A stretch of DNA of 64,000 nt, taken from assembly GCA_022845895.1 (NCBI GenBank), contig AP025573.1:1832501-1896500 (forward strand), given 5' to 3'. The notes under the pieces were generated by a model, which was not told the origin of the DNA, ran no database searches, and saw only the letters and a program-made list of their open reading frames with translations. The translations under genes were made by a program, and so were the position numbers. Numbering within the stretch: the first letter of the stretch is position 1; every line of letters starts with the position of its first letter. The stretch comes from Lachnospiraceae bacterium. Its GTDB lineage: Bacteria; Bacillota; Clostridia; Lachnospirales; Lachnospiraceae. Of the stretch, positions 15,734 to 25,244 are shown one piece after another.

Positions 15734-17532
15734 TCAGGACCGTAATATACTGCCGATGCAGCACGGAAGAGGAGAGCCAGCAGGAGGCACTGAAAAAGCA
15801 GGTGGCCGAGGCAAAAGAAAGTGTGAAAGCAAATGGCTGGATGCTCGTTGACGAGTATATCGAATCAAAGAGCGGGACGACAGCGGAAAAGAGAAAGGAA
15901 TATCAGCGGCTGTACGAAGACCTGCAGACAGACAGGTTCGATGTCGTCCTGATTAAGAGCCAGGACCGTCTGATGCGTAATACGAAAGACTGGTATCTAT
16001 TTATCGACCGACTCGTGACGAATGGCAAAAAGCTGTACATGTATATGGAACGAAAATTCTATACGACAGACGATGCTTTGATAACCGGAATCAAAGCGAT
16101 TCTGGCGGAAGAATACAGCAAGGACCTGTCGAAGAAAATAAATAATGCACACAGGAACAGGCAGAAACGTGGGGAGTCTTTTATTCTGCCGCCGGGCACT
16201 TATGGATATGAAAAGCTGCCGGATAAGTCGATTGTCATCGTGGAAGAAGAGGCAAAAGTAATACAACTGATGTTTCATCTATGCCAGTCCATGGGATGTG
16301 GTAGAATCGCGGCTGTTCTGGCGGATGAGGGATACCGGGACAGAAAGGGGCAGCTTTTTCAAGAGGAGACTGTCAGAAGAATTATCCGGAATCCGATACG
16401 GTGTGGAACGGTGGTTCAAAATAAACGTCACTTTGATTTTCAGCTAAAGCAGGAGCTTAGAATGCCGGAGGAAGAATGGATCGTCCATAAATGCGCTGTT
16501 CCTGCCATTGTCAGTGAAGATACCTGGCAATCAGCTAATGAGGCGATGGATGAGAGAGCGGCAAGATATCGCACGAAAGCCCCTCGTGCGAAACCGGCTG
16601 AAGGAAAGTTCCACCTGTCGGGGAAGATTCATTGCGGCCTGTGTGGAGGCACCTATTACAGAACCATAAGAAAGCGATTCAAGAATCAGGAGAAGATAAT
16701 TGAATGGAAATGCCGGAATTATCTACGATTCGGAAGAAAAGACAACGTAAAAGATGGGCGGGGAACACGTAAAGCGCCGATAATAGATGGGGCGGGCTGT
16801 GACAATATACATTTGGAAGAGCAGAAGCTGCTGGTCCTTCTGGAAGCTGCCTGTGAGGCGTACTATAATAATTATGGAATCGATTACCCGCAGATATGTG
16901 ATAAGGCGATATCAGTATTAGAAAAAGTGTTCATTCAAAGAGAACCGGCCGGGAAAGCCAAAGAGCTGAAAAAAAGGATACAAAGGCAGGAGAATCTGAA
17001 CCATAAGCTTGTAGATAAACTGCTGGATGGAATTATATCCGATGAAGATTATAAGAGAAAGAAGACAGAATTTGAAGAAAGGCTGCACAATCTGAGAGAG
17101 GAACTGAAGGCCTGCCGTTGGACAGAGCCCGTGCATACCGGGAACCAGGAAAGAATACGTAAAATAGAAGAAAGGCTGAAGGGAGATCTGCTTCACAGGG
17201 TGGTCCTGTCGGAAATGCTTGACAGTATAGAATGCATAGAAGTGTATGAGGATAGGCTGAAGATACGATTCTATCATGAGGAGATGTTAGAGATACCGTT
17301 GGACATGGAGTTCGCATATGCATCCAGGAAGGAGTCCGAACGGGAGAGAATAGTAGCATATATGAGAGAAAACCCTTCTGTTACGGCAAAGGAGATAGCA
17401 GAAATGGAACATGTCAGCCTTACTACAGTGAACTACCGAATTAAAAAATTACGACAGCAGGGCAGGATTTATTTTGACGGCAGAGGCGGACGTGGGCAAT
17501 GGGCAGTATGTGAACGTGAGGTAGGGACATAA
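15730..17532 (+). CDS. Large serine recombinase (probable island integrase)
   Basis: 600 residues. The N-terminal resolvase domain begins IRTVIYCRCSTEEES with the nucleophile Ser11, and continues with KSQDRLMRNTKDW. It is followed by the recombinase domain (PPGTYGYEKL, IRRIIRNPIRCGTVVQNK-like region), a zinc ribbon starting CGLCGG near residue 303 with further cysteines downstream, a coiled coil (about 400-460), and an unusual C-terminal winged helix (SVTAKEIAEMEHVSLTTVNY). This is the class that integrates and excises elements at short shared cores, and it is the only integrase visible in the island. Its assignment to these ends is inferred. Confidence 0.92.
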   Translation: MIRTVIYCRCSTEEESQQEALKKQVAEAKESVKANGWMLVDEYIESKSGTTAEKRKEYQRLYEDLQTDRFDVVLIKSQDRLMRNTKDWYLFIDRLVTNGKKLYMYMERKFYTTDDALITGIKAILAEEYSKDLSKKINNAHRNRQKRGESFILPPGTYGYEKLPDKSIVIVEEEAKVIQLMFHLCQSMGCGRIAAVLADEGYRDRKGQLFQEETVRRIIRNPIRCGTVVQNKRHFDFQLKQELRMPEEEWIVHKCAVPAIVSEDTWQSANEAMDERAARYRTKAPRAKPAEGKFHLSGKIHCGLCGGTYYRTIRKRFKNQEKIIEWKCRNYLRFGRKDNVKDGRGTRKAPIIDGAGCDNIHLEEQKLLVLLEAACEAYYNNYGIDYPQICDKAISVLEKVFIQREPAGKAKELKKRIQRQENLNHKLVDKLLDGIISDEDYKRKKTEFEERLHNLREELKACRWTEPVHTGNQERIRKIEERLKGDLLHRVVLSEMLDSIECIEVYEDRLKIRFYHEEMLEIPLDMEFAYASRKESERERIVAYMRENPSVTAKEIAEMEHVSLTTVNYRIKKLRQQGRIYFDGRGGRGQWAVCEREVGT

Positions 17533-17544
17533 AGCGTCTTTAAT

Positions 17545-17590
17545 CCGGTGGACTTATGTAAGATCAGGTCCACCGGTTCTTATCTTGTGG
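17545..17590. terminator. Intrinsic terminator between convergent genes
   Basis: A perfect 9-bp stem CCGGTGGAC / GTCCACCGG (17545-17553 with 17568-17576) followed by a T-rich stretch on the plus strand. It ends the recombinase transcript and lies 3' of the convergent small membrane protein gene. Confidence 0.75.
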
Positions 17591-17598
17591 GACTAAAA

Positions 17599-17892
17599 TC
17601 ATGAAAACTTTACTGTTGTCCAGAAGGATATAACCATGCTTATGACTGCACAGGCTATCACGGCAATCATAATGTACAGTGCATAATGATTGAATCTGTC
17701 CGCACACCAGATCAGGACCGCGCATATACCCCATAGTATATGCACGGTTCCTGTGCCCTGGCACCATCCCTTTAATTGCCTTCTGTTATCCTGCAGCCTG
17801 AGGATAACGTTCTTTGGCACCATCCTTCCCGCACACATGAATAATCCTTTTAATATAAAGCATACACCGAATGCACACAGCAGAGCAGCCAT
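17599..17892 (-). CDS. Small membrane protein of unknown function
   Basis: 97 residues from the ATG at 17892, preceded by TGGAGGAC. Three hydrophobic helices are seen (about residues 2-18, 46-62 and 70-92), with a short basic loop between the first two. I recognise no family; the size and layout resemble DUF3784-type proteins. It is the last gene of the island's minus-strand PTS operon, 28 bp after the zinc dehydrogenase, so it is probably cotranscribed. Its role in sugar use is unknown. Confidence 0.6.
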   Translation of the reverse strand: MAALLCAFGVCFILKGLFMCAGRMVPKNVILRLQDNRRQLKGWCQGTGTVHILWGICAVLIWCADRFNHYALYIMIAVIACAVISMVISFWTTVKFS

Positions 17893-17920
17893 CGTATTGT
17901 CCTCCAGTCGTTGTCTGTAG

Positions 17921-18946
17921 TTATGCATCAAGCATGATTTTATTCTTGATGCACTGTCCTTTTGCATGTTCCAGAATTGCAGTTTCAATCTCGTCCAGAG
18001 TGTAGCTTTCGGAGATAAAATCGCCGGTTTTGATGACGTTATTCTTCAGAAGCTCGAATGCCGCCATAGTATACTGGGGGGAGGTGTGGTACAGTCCTAT
18101 TATCGTTAATTGCGAGTAGTGGATGAGATTTGCATCTGCAATCAATTTTGTACCTGCTTTAGTCCCTCCAAACAGAAGAACGGTTCCGCCTTTGCGGGCC
18201 ATCCGTATATTACTTTCCCACACGTTTGGATAACCAGTCGCCTCGATGGCGATATCACAGCCCCGTCCCCCAGGTGTCAGGGATCTTACTTTTGCTGCCG
18301 CATCTGCTTTGGAGGCATCTACAGTCTCAAAGGCCCCCAGCTTTTCCGCCATCTTAAGACGTACCTCTGAGAGGTCGGTTGCAATGACCCGTGCTCCTTT
18401 ACTGACAAGCAGGGCAATGTACATTAATCCGATGGGACCGGCTCCGTTCACGACAACGGTATCTCCCAATTGCACGCCTACACGTTCTGTGCCGAATAGA
18501 ACACAAGATAAAGGCTCCATCAGAGCGGCTAATTCATGAGACATCGTATCAGGCAGGATAAACGTATTCTGATCGACGATTCTCTTAGGAATGAGCTGAT
18601 ACTGCGAGAAGGCACCCATATTATAAAGCATATCATCACACATGGTATGGATTCCCTTTTTGCAATAAAAGCATGTCTGGCAAGGGGCCGAATTATGACA
18701 TACAACGCGGTCGCCGACAGACACGTTTGCCACCCCTTTGCCTACGGCGTACACGACCCCGGATGCTTCATGGCCAAATCCATAGGGTGGGATATCGCCC
18801 GGATACCCGCGCATATATGTCTTGACATCTGTACCACACGTCAGGGCCACCTTGTTCTGAACGACGATTTCTCCAAAGCCAGGCTCAGGCACCGGGCATT
18901 CTTCCATACGGATATCTTCTGGCCCGTAGAACATTACTTTTTTCAT
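17921..18946 (-). CDS. Zinc-dependent alcohol/polyol dehydrogenase
   Basis: 341 residues, a medium-chain dehydrogenase of the sorbitol/threonine-dehydrogenase type. The catalytic zinc site is Cys37 with His59-Glu60 (GHEASG). The structural zinc is held by Cys89, Cys92, Cys95 and Cys103. The NAD-binding segment VVNGAGPIGLMYIALLVSKG lies near residue 165. It starts immediately after the aldolase stop. In this operon it could oxidise an imported polyol phosphate or a related sugar acid; the substrate is not readable from sequence. Confidence 0.88.
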   Translation of the reverse strand: MKKVMFYGPEDIRMEECPVPEPGFGEIVVQNKVALTCGTDVKTYMRGYPGDIPPYGFGHEASGVVYAVGKGVANVSVGDRVVCHNSAPCQTCFYCKKGIHTMCDDMLYNMGAFSQYQLIPKRIVDQNTFILPDTMSHELAALMEPLSCVLFGTERVGVQLGDTVVVNGAGPIGLMYIALLVSKGARVIATDLSEVRLKMAEKLGAFETVDASKADAAAKVRSLTPGGRGCDIAIEATGYPNVWESNIRMARKGGTVLLFGGTKAGTKLIADANLIHYSQLTIIGLYHTSPQYTMAAFELLKNNVIKTGDFISESYTLDEIETAILEHAKGQCIKNKIMLDA

Positions 18947-19600
18947 TTAGTCCACCTCCGGCTGCACACCATAGGTCTTAAATTTTTCCAATACGATATC
19001 CATCTGGTTATCGCTGAGCAATACCGGATTACCGGCCGCTTTGCATTTATAATAGATTTCCGCACAGAATTCAATTTCCTCGGCTGTATCAAATGCAGTG
19101 GCCAGATCTGTGCCGCCTGCCAGGAGGCCGTGATTTCCAAGCAATACGGCATATCTGCCTTCCATCCCCTTAAGGGCGCTTGCTGCCAGTTCAGGAGAAC
19201 CAAAGGTTTCGTACTTTGTGCAGCGCACATCTTTTCCCGCAGAACCGATGAGATAGGTACAAGGCTCGATACTCCAGTTCAGGCATGCAAGGACGCTGGC
19301 ATAAGGACTATGGGCATGTACGACGGATAAGATGTCGTCTCTTTCACGGTAGAAGATACTGTGCATTTCATATTCGCTGGAAGGCTTTCTGTTACCGTCT
19401 ATTATGTTTCCATCCAAATCCATGACAACGATATCCTCAGGAGACAGCTTGAAATAATCCATGCCGCTTGGGCTGACCGCCATGTATTTAAGCGCCTGAT
19501 TATACACGCTGATATTTCCCCCCGTCCCTTTGGTGAGTCCATGTGTGATTAACATTTTGAGATACGCTGTAATCTCTGTTCTTTCTCGTTCCATTAACAT
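18947..19600 (-). CDS. Class II aldolase (fuculose-phosphate aldolase family)
   Basis: 217 residues, the standard length of the FucA/AraD family. Family marks are TKGTGGNIS (residues 24-31), SSEYEMH with Glu76 (the catalytic acid position), HAHSPY with zinc ligands His95 and His97, and GNHG with His157. Such enzymes split a ketose 1-phosphate into dihydroxyacetone phosphate and an aldehyde. The Fe-alcohol dehydrogenase in the divergent operon could reduce that aldehyde. The exact sugar is not known. It follows the hydroxyacid dehydrogenase by 32 bp. Confidence 0.87.
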   Translation of the reverse strand: MLMERERTEITAYLKMLITHGLTKGTGGNISVYNQALKYMAVSPSGMDYFKLSPEDIVVMDLDGNIIDGNRKPSSEYEMHSIFYRERDDILSVVHAHSPYASVLACLNWSIEPCTYLIGSAGKDVRCTKYETFGSPELAASALKGMEGRYAVLLGNHGLLAGGTDLATAFDTAEEIEFCAEIYYKCKAAGNPVLLSDNQMDIVLEKFKTYGVQPEVD

Positions 19601-19632
19601 AGCTGATTCCTCCTGTCATTATAAAAAGGTTA

Positions 19633-20697
19633 TTATGAATTGCATACATTTCTTAAGTTACCCGTTTCCAAGTATTCCGTGATAGCCTGAACGAGCGGGA
19701 AAGGAGAGTTTGCTATTGAATCCACGGTGTCTCCGGCAATATGCGGGGTCAGTGTTATATTGTCCAGACTCAGATATGGATGCCCCGCACTTAGAGGCTC
19801 ATGCTGGAATACATCCAGTGCCGCACCGGCGATTTTATGGTTTGCCAGTACATGAATCAAAGCGGATTCGTCAATCAGTCCTGCACGCGATGCGTTGACC
19901 AGATATGCGGTAGGCTTCATAAGGCTCATCAATTCATATCCGATGATGCCTCTGTTTTCAGAAGTAAGCCTTAAATGCAGTGACACAATATCCGCCTGCC
20001 TGAACACATCCTCCATGGAGTCCACGAAAGCTACAGGCAGCTGCCGGATTGCATCCTCCGGCAGAAATGCATCGTAACCGAGCAGCTTTACGCCAAGTGC
20101 GTGCAGCTTCTTGGCGAGCAGCGCACCGATATTTCCAAGACCGATGATGCCCACGGTCATATGTTTCAGCGTGGAAGTAAAACCGGAATTATAGAAGTCA
20201 GATGTCCACTGGCCGTTGCATATTTTTTGATGGCTTCTGGCAATGTTCCGTGTCTCAGCCAGCATCATCCCCAATGTAAATTCAGCGACAGCTTCTGCAT
20301 TACGGATGATATGGATCAATGGGACGCCATGCCTTCTGAGTGCAGATGCGTCAATATTTTCATATCCGCCACGGCATACGCCGACTAATTTCAGGCATCT
20401 TGCGTTAAGAACCAGCTTTTCCGGAACCGGACAAAAATGAACCATCAATAGATCAGCAGTCTTCATAGCGTCCTGAAGCCCTTCCGGATACGGAACGGCA
20501 TCAGGACCGCCGTGTTCCAGCTTTGTCTGCATTTCGGCAAATTCTTCTTTATCGCCGGTTCCCCACAGAAAGGGAATGATCTCCATATCAGAAAAGGGCA
20601 GCGTCTTTGCCGCCTCCTGAAGTACGGCCGGAGATACATATGCATCTCCGACCACGACAACGCGGCGGATGAAAGAGTCCTGATTTTCCATCGTCAT
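19633..20697 (-). CDS. D-isomer-specific 2-hydroxyacid dehydrogenase
   Basis: 354 residues. The Rossmann fingerprint VGIIGLGNIGALLAKKL is near residue 183; the catalytic Arg is in NASRAGLIDE, the Glu follows in the FQHEPL segment, and the His is in TPHIAGDT. The family interconverts 2-oxo and D-2-hydroxy acids with NAD(P). Its start overlaps the EIIC stop by four bases and has a GGAAGGAGTGG ribosome-binding site, so it is coupled to sugar uptake. A hydroxyacid dehydrogenase beside a galactitol-type PTS hints at an aldonate or sugar-acid substrate, but this is only inferred. Confidence 0.88.
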   Translation of the reverse strand: MTMENQDSFIRRVVVVGDAYVSPAVLQEAAKTLPFSDMEIIPFLWGTGDKEEFAEMQTKLEHGGPDAVPYPEGLQDAMKTADLLMVHFCPVPEKLVLNARCLKLVGVCRGGYENIDASALRRHGVPLIHIIRNAEAVAEFTLGMMLAETRNIARSHQKICNGQWTSDFYNSGFTSTLKHMTVGIIGLGNIGALLAKKLHALGVKLLGYDAFLPEDAIRQLPVAFVDSMEDVFRQADIVSLHLRLTSENRGIIGYELMSLMKPTAYLVNASRAGLIDESALIHVLANHKIAGAALDVFQHEPLSAGHPYLSLDNITLTPHIAGDTVDSIANSPFPLVQAITEYLETGNLRNVCNS

Positions 20698-22091
20698 ACC
20701 ACTCCTTCCGCCGGCTTTACGTCGTTACATGTAAGCATATAGCGGGTAACGGCATCTTTGTTCTTCTTGTATAAGATATAAAGGACAAAATACACAATCA
20801 CTGTCAACGCGATTATGAATACATTCTGTGACAGGAATGCTGCAAACAGCAGGGCCAGAAGTGGCATGAAGCATGTGCAGGTAATGAGCATGGTCGCGCT
20901 TGTCAGTGTGAAGCCTGCCTCAACAGCTACGGCAGTATAAAGGTCGGCCATCCAGCCCCATACATAGAGTGCCAGCGAGAAGTAAAGAATAGTTCCAATC
21001 AATGTCTTCAGCATGTTTCCTTTGGATATGCTGATCATCGGTATCATGCAGTATGGCATTGCAATCAGGTCCACCATAATGAGTGCGCGGTTGCCGGGCA
21101 ACGCGAAAGCCAATACGAGCATAATCGGTATCATCAATGTACCGACCATGATAGTAGCCGGTTCACCATATCCGGTGGCATCATTTACAGCCAGATACCA
21201 GGTCCGCCCTTTACCATGCTTTTTGGCGGTCCCTTTCGTGGACTCGGTCAAGAGTGTAAATGCCGCGGCAAAGAGGGAAGCTATTTTGGGGAAGATAGCC
21301 ATAACTGCAGCGGTGCTGATTGCAGCCGTAGTAATCTCGCCCCAGGTGGCAAGGGTGCCCAGTTCATGAATATTCCCGATAAAGCCAAGAATAAAGCCGA
21401 TAAATAATCCGAGGACCATCGGTTCGCCAAATAAGCCCAATTTCTTCTGGACTGCACTTAGATTCATGTTGACTTTATTTAATCCGAGCTTATTCATAAT
21501 CCAGTTTACAAGGATATAGAACGGCACACCTTCTGCGTGGTGGGGAGCGGTCAGGGCACAGCCGGGATAATTATAATAGGTCGAAAAGCACGGCGCCAGC
21601 ACTTCTGCAAACAGCAGTATATAGAGGTTCATCAATATCATAAGTCCCATGGATAACCAAGCATTTTTAGTAGCCATATATAGCGTAGAGCCCCATAACA
21701 TAAAGGAATATGTATTCCACAAGTCAGACGGCATAAAAATGTCTGTCCATTTCGTGATAAATAAAATAATCTGAAGGATAATCGCGACAATTAAAAAGGC
21801 CATACCGATTTTAGTGGAATAAGCAACAAGGGCACACGCCTGCCAGCCTACGTCCAATACCGGCAGATTAACCCCTGTATTATCTACCATCTTATCTACG
21901 ATTCCACTGATTGTCGGCATATACGCATTGATCATCAGGCTGAACCCGGTCAGCGCCACGCCTGCCAGCAAAGCCGAACGAAATGCTTTGTTCGGCTTTG
22001 CTTTCATAACAATCGCAATGATAAAGATAATTACCGGTACCGACACGGATGCACCAAAAGTATCAAATATGTTCGATAGAGTTTCTAACAT
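20694..22091 (-). CDS. PTS galactitol-type EIIC permease
   Basis: 465 residues with about 10-12 membrane helices. The sequence fits the GatC/SgcC family (for example FGASVSVPVIIFIIAIVM near the start, and the segment NYPGCALTAPHHAEGVPFY near residue 180). It moves the sugar across the membrane while EIIB phosphorylates it. It starts 20 bp after the EIIB stop with an AGGAGG site. It shares no close similarity by eye with other genes here. The substrate is unknown; galactitol-type EIICs take polyols and pentitols. Confidence 0.88.
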   Translation of the reverse strand: MLETLSNIFDTFGASVSVPVIIFIIAIVMKAKPNKAFRSALLAGVALTGFSLMINAYMPTISGIVDKMVDNTGVNLPVLDVGWQACALVAYSTKIGMAFLIVAIILQIILFITKWTDIFMPSDLWNTYSFMLWGSTLYMATKNAWLSMGLMILMNLYILLFAEVLAPCFSTYYNYPGCALTAPHHAEGVPFYILVNWIMNKLGLNKVNMNLSAVQKKLGLFGEPMVLGLFIGFILGFIGNIHELGTLATWGEITTAAISTAAVMAIFPKIASLFAAAFTLLTESTKGTAKKHGKGRTWYLAVNDATGYGEPATIMVGTLMIPIMLVLAFALPGNRALIMVDLIAMPYCMIPMISISKGNMLKTLIGTILYFSLALYVWGWMADLYTAVAVEAGFTLTSATMLITCTCFMPLLALLFAAFLSQNVFIIALTVIVYFVLYILYKKNKDAVTRYMLTCNDVKPAEGVV

Positions 22092-22111
22092 CTTTCATTT
22101 CCTCCTTTTTC

Positions 22112-22477
22112 TCATTTTCCAAGTTCATCCAGGACTTTAAGAGCTTCCTCCATAAATTCCTCCTCTGCAAACCCGGTCATGAAGCTGACCGCATTGATTT
22201 TGGGTATGTCGACATCATCGTCCACCGGACTTGTGTATGCTATAAAATCATATTGTCCGGACATAAGAGCCATTTTGACGCCGCCGGGGTTTACCTCAGT
22301 GGCTTCAAAGCGATAGCCCAGTGCTTCAAAACGCTCCTGCATCTTTACCGCTATCATAGTTGAACTGACGGTTCCGGAACCGCATACAGATAATACACGG
22401 ATTGTCTTGCCTTTACCTCTAAGTTGTGCTTCTGCCTCGTTTGGTGCAGAATGCTTGTTTTTCTTCTTAAACAGCAT
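22112..22477 (-). CDS. PTS galactitol-type EIIB
   Basis: 121 residues from an ATG with GGAGGGATCAGG upstream; an earlier in-frame ATG at 22513 lacks such a site. The phosphocysteine loop is VLSVCGSGTVSS with Cys32. A basic 24-residue N-terminal extension precedes the EIIB fold, longer than usual for the family. It accepts phosphate from EIIA and passes it to the sugar on EIIC. Gap to EIIA is 66 bp. Confidence 0.87.
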   Translation of the reverse strand: MLFKKKNKHSAPNEAEAQLRGKGKTIRVLSVCGSGTVSSTMIAVKMQERFEALGYRFEATEVNPGGVKMALMSGQYDFIAYTSPVDDDVDIPKINAVSFMTGFAEEEFMEEALKVLDELGK

Positions 22478-22543
22478 CCTGATCCCTCCTTTCTCATTCT
22501 TCGTTTGCTTCATTTGATTGCCTGACTCTGTAAATATAACTTA

Positions 22544-22996
22544 TCATGGCTCGTCAATGTGGCGCAGCAATTCATACAGCTCAGAGGATGTACTGCTTGC
22601 CATCAACGCTTTCAGGATATCTTCATCAGAAAACAGGCGTAATATCTTCTTCAGCAGGCCGACCTGCTCTTCAGGATTGGAGATTGCCATCATCATAACC
22701 AATGAGACGTCCAGATCTGTATCCGTCGACCCCATTTCCGTAAAAGAAACAGGATTTTTCAACTTTGCCACTGCTATGGCAGGCTGATTCACATGTGCCG
22801 CAAATGTGTGTGGGATCGCGATGCAATATTCGCCGAGAGAGAGTCCTGTCGGGTATTCTTTTTCACGATCTAAAACTGCATTCCTGTAAGTATCCTTCAC
22901 ATATCCGGCGGCCAGTAATCGGTCAGCTAATTGAGTAATAATCTGTTCTTTTGTACTTCCTTCTAACTCTGTAAATATGAATTCCTTATGTATCAT
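22544..22996 (-). CDS. PTS EIIA (fructose/mannitol/galactitol type)
   Basis: 150 residues from the ATG at 22996, preceded by AAAGGAGGGAC. The active histidine is His63 in EYCIAIPHTF. It takes phosphate from HPr; a dedicated HPr and enzyme I are encoded 5 kb away in the same island. It is the first gene of the minus-strand operon EIIA-EIIB-EIIC-hydroxyacid dehydrogenase-aldolase-zinc dehydrogenase-small membrane protein. The first gene lies opposite the PRD regulator across a 229-bp gap. Confidence 0.88.
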   Translation of the reverse strand: MIHKEFIFTELEGSTKEQIITQLADRLLAAGYVKDTYRNAVLDREKEYPTGLSLGEYCIAIPHTFAAHVNQPAIAVAKLKNPVSFTEMGSTDTDLDVSLVMMMAISNPEEQVGLLKKILRLFSDEDILKALMASSTSSELYELLRHIDEP

Positions 22997-23050
22997 CTTG
23001 TTGTCCCTCCTTTCCAATGGTTTGCACAAGAGCAGTCCTTGTTGTTGGTA

Positions 23051-23078
23051 ATTATAGCAGAATATGACGCTGTTTAAA
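23051..23078 (-). promoter_or_regulatory. Putative promoter of the PTS catabolic operon
   Basis: On the minus strand TTTAAA (23073-23078), 16-bp spacer, TATAAT (23051-23056), 55 bp before the EIIA start. The -10 box is perfect, the -35 weak, as expected of an activator-dependent promoter. Confidence 0.45.
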
Positions 23079-23146
23079 CGTCCAGGTTTGTTCAATATTT
23101 TGGAAAGAAGTTAGACTTCCCGGAAAATAAAAAGGATAATATAATG

Positions 23147-23172
23147 ATTTTGTCAAATACTATATACAAAAT
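23147..23172. promoter_or_regulatory. Inverted repeat in the divergent PTS/regulator gap
   Basis: ATTTTGT (23147-23153) and ACAAAAT (23166-23172) separated by 12 bp. It lies between the operon promoter and the regulator gene, just before a TATAAT-like box (23179-23184). It is the best candidate for the binding site of the PRD regulator. Confidence 0.45.
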
Positions 23173-23225
23173 GAGGTTATAATCGGCATATTCACTAAAT
23201 CCTGAATGGAAAGGAGTGAAGCGAT

Positions 23226-25229
23226 ATGGGCATTAATAAAAAGCAAAGCGAGTTCTTTCATGAAATCATCAACAGCCCCAACCGCAGCAGGAGCTATAAT
23301 GAATTATCTGCCCTGCTGGGCGTAAGTATACGTTCCATCCGGAATTATTGTACTGCATTAGAAGATATTGCTGCCGGACTGGGTATAAAAGAAATCATAG
23401 AACGCACTTCCACAGGAATTACGTATACAGGTATGGAAAATGAGACGCGGCAGATTCTGTCACGCATAAATACCAGCAATTTCTACGAATACCATCTTTC
23501 TCCAGACGACAGGATTCTTTCCATTGTCTTAATACTGCTCGATGCAGAACATCCCGTTACGGTTATGGAACTATGCGACACGCTGTTTGTCAGCCGGGCT
23601 ACCATCTTGAATGATATCGAGAAGGTCAAGTTATATTTCAAACAGTACCATGTGGCATTTGAGCAGAGTACGAACCGAGGCTACCGTCTGCAGATAGAAG
23701 AGCAAAAGCGGCAGGAAATCATCTTAAATACATGCTTTCCTTATCTGAAGAACTGGAATCCTTTTGAGAAGGAAGCAGGGACATCGGGCTATCTGTTTGA
23801 TTTGATTCTCGACTTGACAGAGCTGATTCCAGATGTGTCGGCCATCGTGCAGGAGGCAGAGAGGAAATACGGCATTACAATTGCAGATACATTCTATAAG
23901 CAGACGGTATTTACTTTTGCCTTGTTATGTAAGAGATTGAGATTGGGAAATGAGATTGGTACATCCCCTACATTCGATATCCGGCTGATGAATGTGTCAG
24001 TGGGCGATATTGCCCGCTTTATGCTGTCAGAAGCGGAGCATGCTCTTGGAATTGCCTATAGCGACAACGAAGTCCTTTATCTGGCATGGAGGCTGCACAC
24101 TTGCCACTTTGATCTGCTGCAGAAGTTTGAACATTCCGTTGACCTGTATTTTTATATGGAGGTGTGGCAGTTCTTGCAAGAAATAGAAAATGATTTACAA
24201 TGCAGCTTTTCAAGCAACCAGAATTTTGCCATATCTCTGACGAGGCATATCTGGAGCGTACGCAATAATGCATTAGAGAAAGACACGGTGATTGATGAAA
24301 AGATTATCCACAACTATCCGGAGCACTATAAGGCTGTAAAAGACCATATAGGAATTATCGAAAGCAGTATAGGCCGTCACTGTACGGAGACGGACATGTA
24401 TTACATTCTGCTATATGTAGTAGCGGAGCTGGAAAATCAGACAAGAAAAGCATCCACGCCACGTGTGGTCGTCTTGTGCCATGTCGGCATCGGTACTGGA
24501 AATTATCTGGCCAACCGGCTGTTGCAGACCTTTAATATAGAGATATCAGACATTACGGCAACGCACAAGCTTCAGGATATTATGAACAGAAATGACTTTG
24601 ATCTGCTGATCAGCACGGTGCCTCTAAAGATGAGCCATGTCAATTGGGTAACCGTTTCCCCTAATTTAGAAGACGATGATATTATCGCTGTCCAAAAGGC
24701 TCTGGCGTCGGTACACAGACAAAAAAGGCTGACAGATGCAAAAGAAGGTACTGTTTTACAGAAACCGGTGTTGAATATACCGTTCGCAAGGCTTTTGAAA
24801 CCGGATCATGTCATCCTTGACGTCCCCTGCACAAATTGGCATGAAGCCTTGGAAATAGCTGCAATCCCTTTGCTGAAGAATCAGGAGATTTGTCCAGGAT
24901 ATGTGGATGCTATCATACGTTCTGTTGAAATGAACGGACCGTACTTTGTGTTCTATCCTGGGATTGCGCTTGCGCATGCTGCGCCGGCTGACGGAGTACG
25001 GCAATTTTGCCTGAGTATATACAGGCCGGAAAACCCTGTCTGCTTCCAGCACGATAAGAACGATCCGGTAAGGCTGATTGTCATGATCGGCATTACCGAC
25101 GTTAATACACAAGTCAATGCTGTTTCTGCAATTATAAGTATTCTCCGCCAGGATGATCTGCGCAATCGTATGCTGTATGCCCAGGCGGCGGAAGAAATCA
25201 TTGCAATACTATCAGAAATAAATGGTTAA
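23226..25229 (+). CDS. PRD-containing transcriptional regulator with EIIB and EIIA domains
   Basis: 667 residues in the order: two winged helices (about 1-70 with NELSALLGVSIRSIRNYCTA, and 95-155 with LFVSRATILNDIEKVK), two PTS-regulation domains (about 190-410), an EIIB-like domain with VVVLCHVGIGTGNYLA near 420, and an EIIA domain with the phosphohistidine segment GIALAHAAPADG near 580. This is the MtlR/LicR-type activator plan: phosphorylation by HPr and the EII proteins sets its activity. It faces the EIIA-led operon and is followed by the Fe-dehydrogenase, so it likely controls both. Confidence 0.9.
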   Translation: MGINKKQSEFFHEIINSPNRSRSYNELSALLGVSIRSIRNYCTALEDIAAGLGIKEIIERTSTGITYTGMENETRQILSRINTSNFYEYHLSPDDRILSIVLILLDAEHPVTVMELCDTLFVSRATILNDIEKVKLYFKQYHVAFEQSTNRGYRLQIEEQKRQEIILNTCFPYLKNWNPFEKEAGTSGYLFDLILDLTELIPDVSAIVQEAERKYGITIADTFYKQTVFTFALLCKRLRLGNEIGTSPTFDIRLMNVSVGDIARFMLSEAEHALGIAYSDNEVLYLAWRLHTCHFDLLQKFEHSVDLYFYMEVWQFLQEIENDLQCSFSSNQNFAISLTRHIWSVRNNALEKDTVIDEKIIHNYPEHYKAVKDHIGIIESSIGRHCTETDMYYILLYVVAELENQTRKASTPRVVVLCHVGIGTGNYLANRLLQTFNIEISDITATHKLQDIMNRNDFDLLISTVPLKMSHVNWVTVSPNLEDDDIIAVQKALASVHRQKRLTDAKEGTVLQKPVLNIPFARLLKPDHVILDVPCTNWHEALEIAAIPLLKNQEICPGYVDAIIRSVEMNGPYFVFYPGIALAHAAPADGVRQFCLSIYRPENPVCFQHDKNDPVRLIVMIGITDVNTQVNAVSAIISILRQDDLRNRMLYAQAAEEIIAILSEING

Positions 25230-25244
25230 AAGGAGGATTTTACA

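Noticed and set aside
18536..19330. A 264-codon plus-strand open frame across the aldolase and dehydrogenase genes
   Set aside because: It is the shadow of two strongly supported minus-strand genes; no ribosome-binding site or family likeness.
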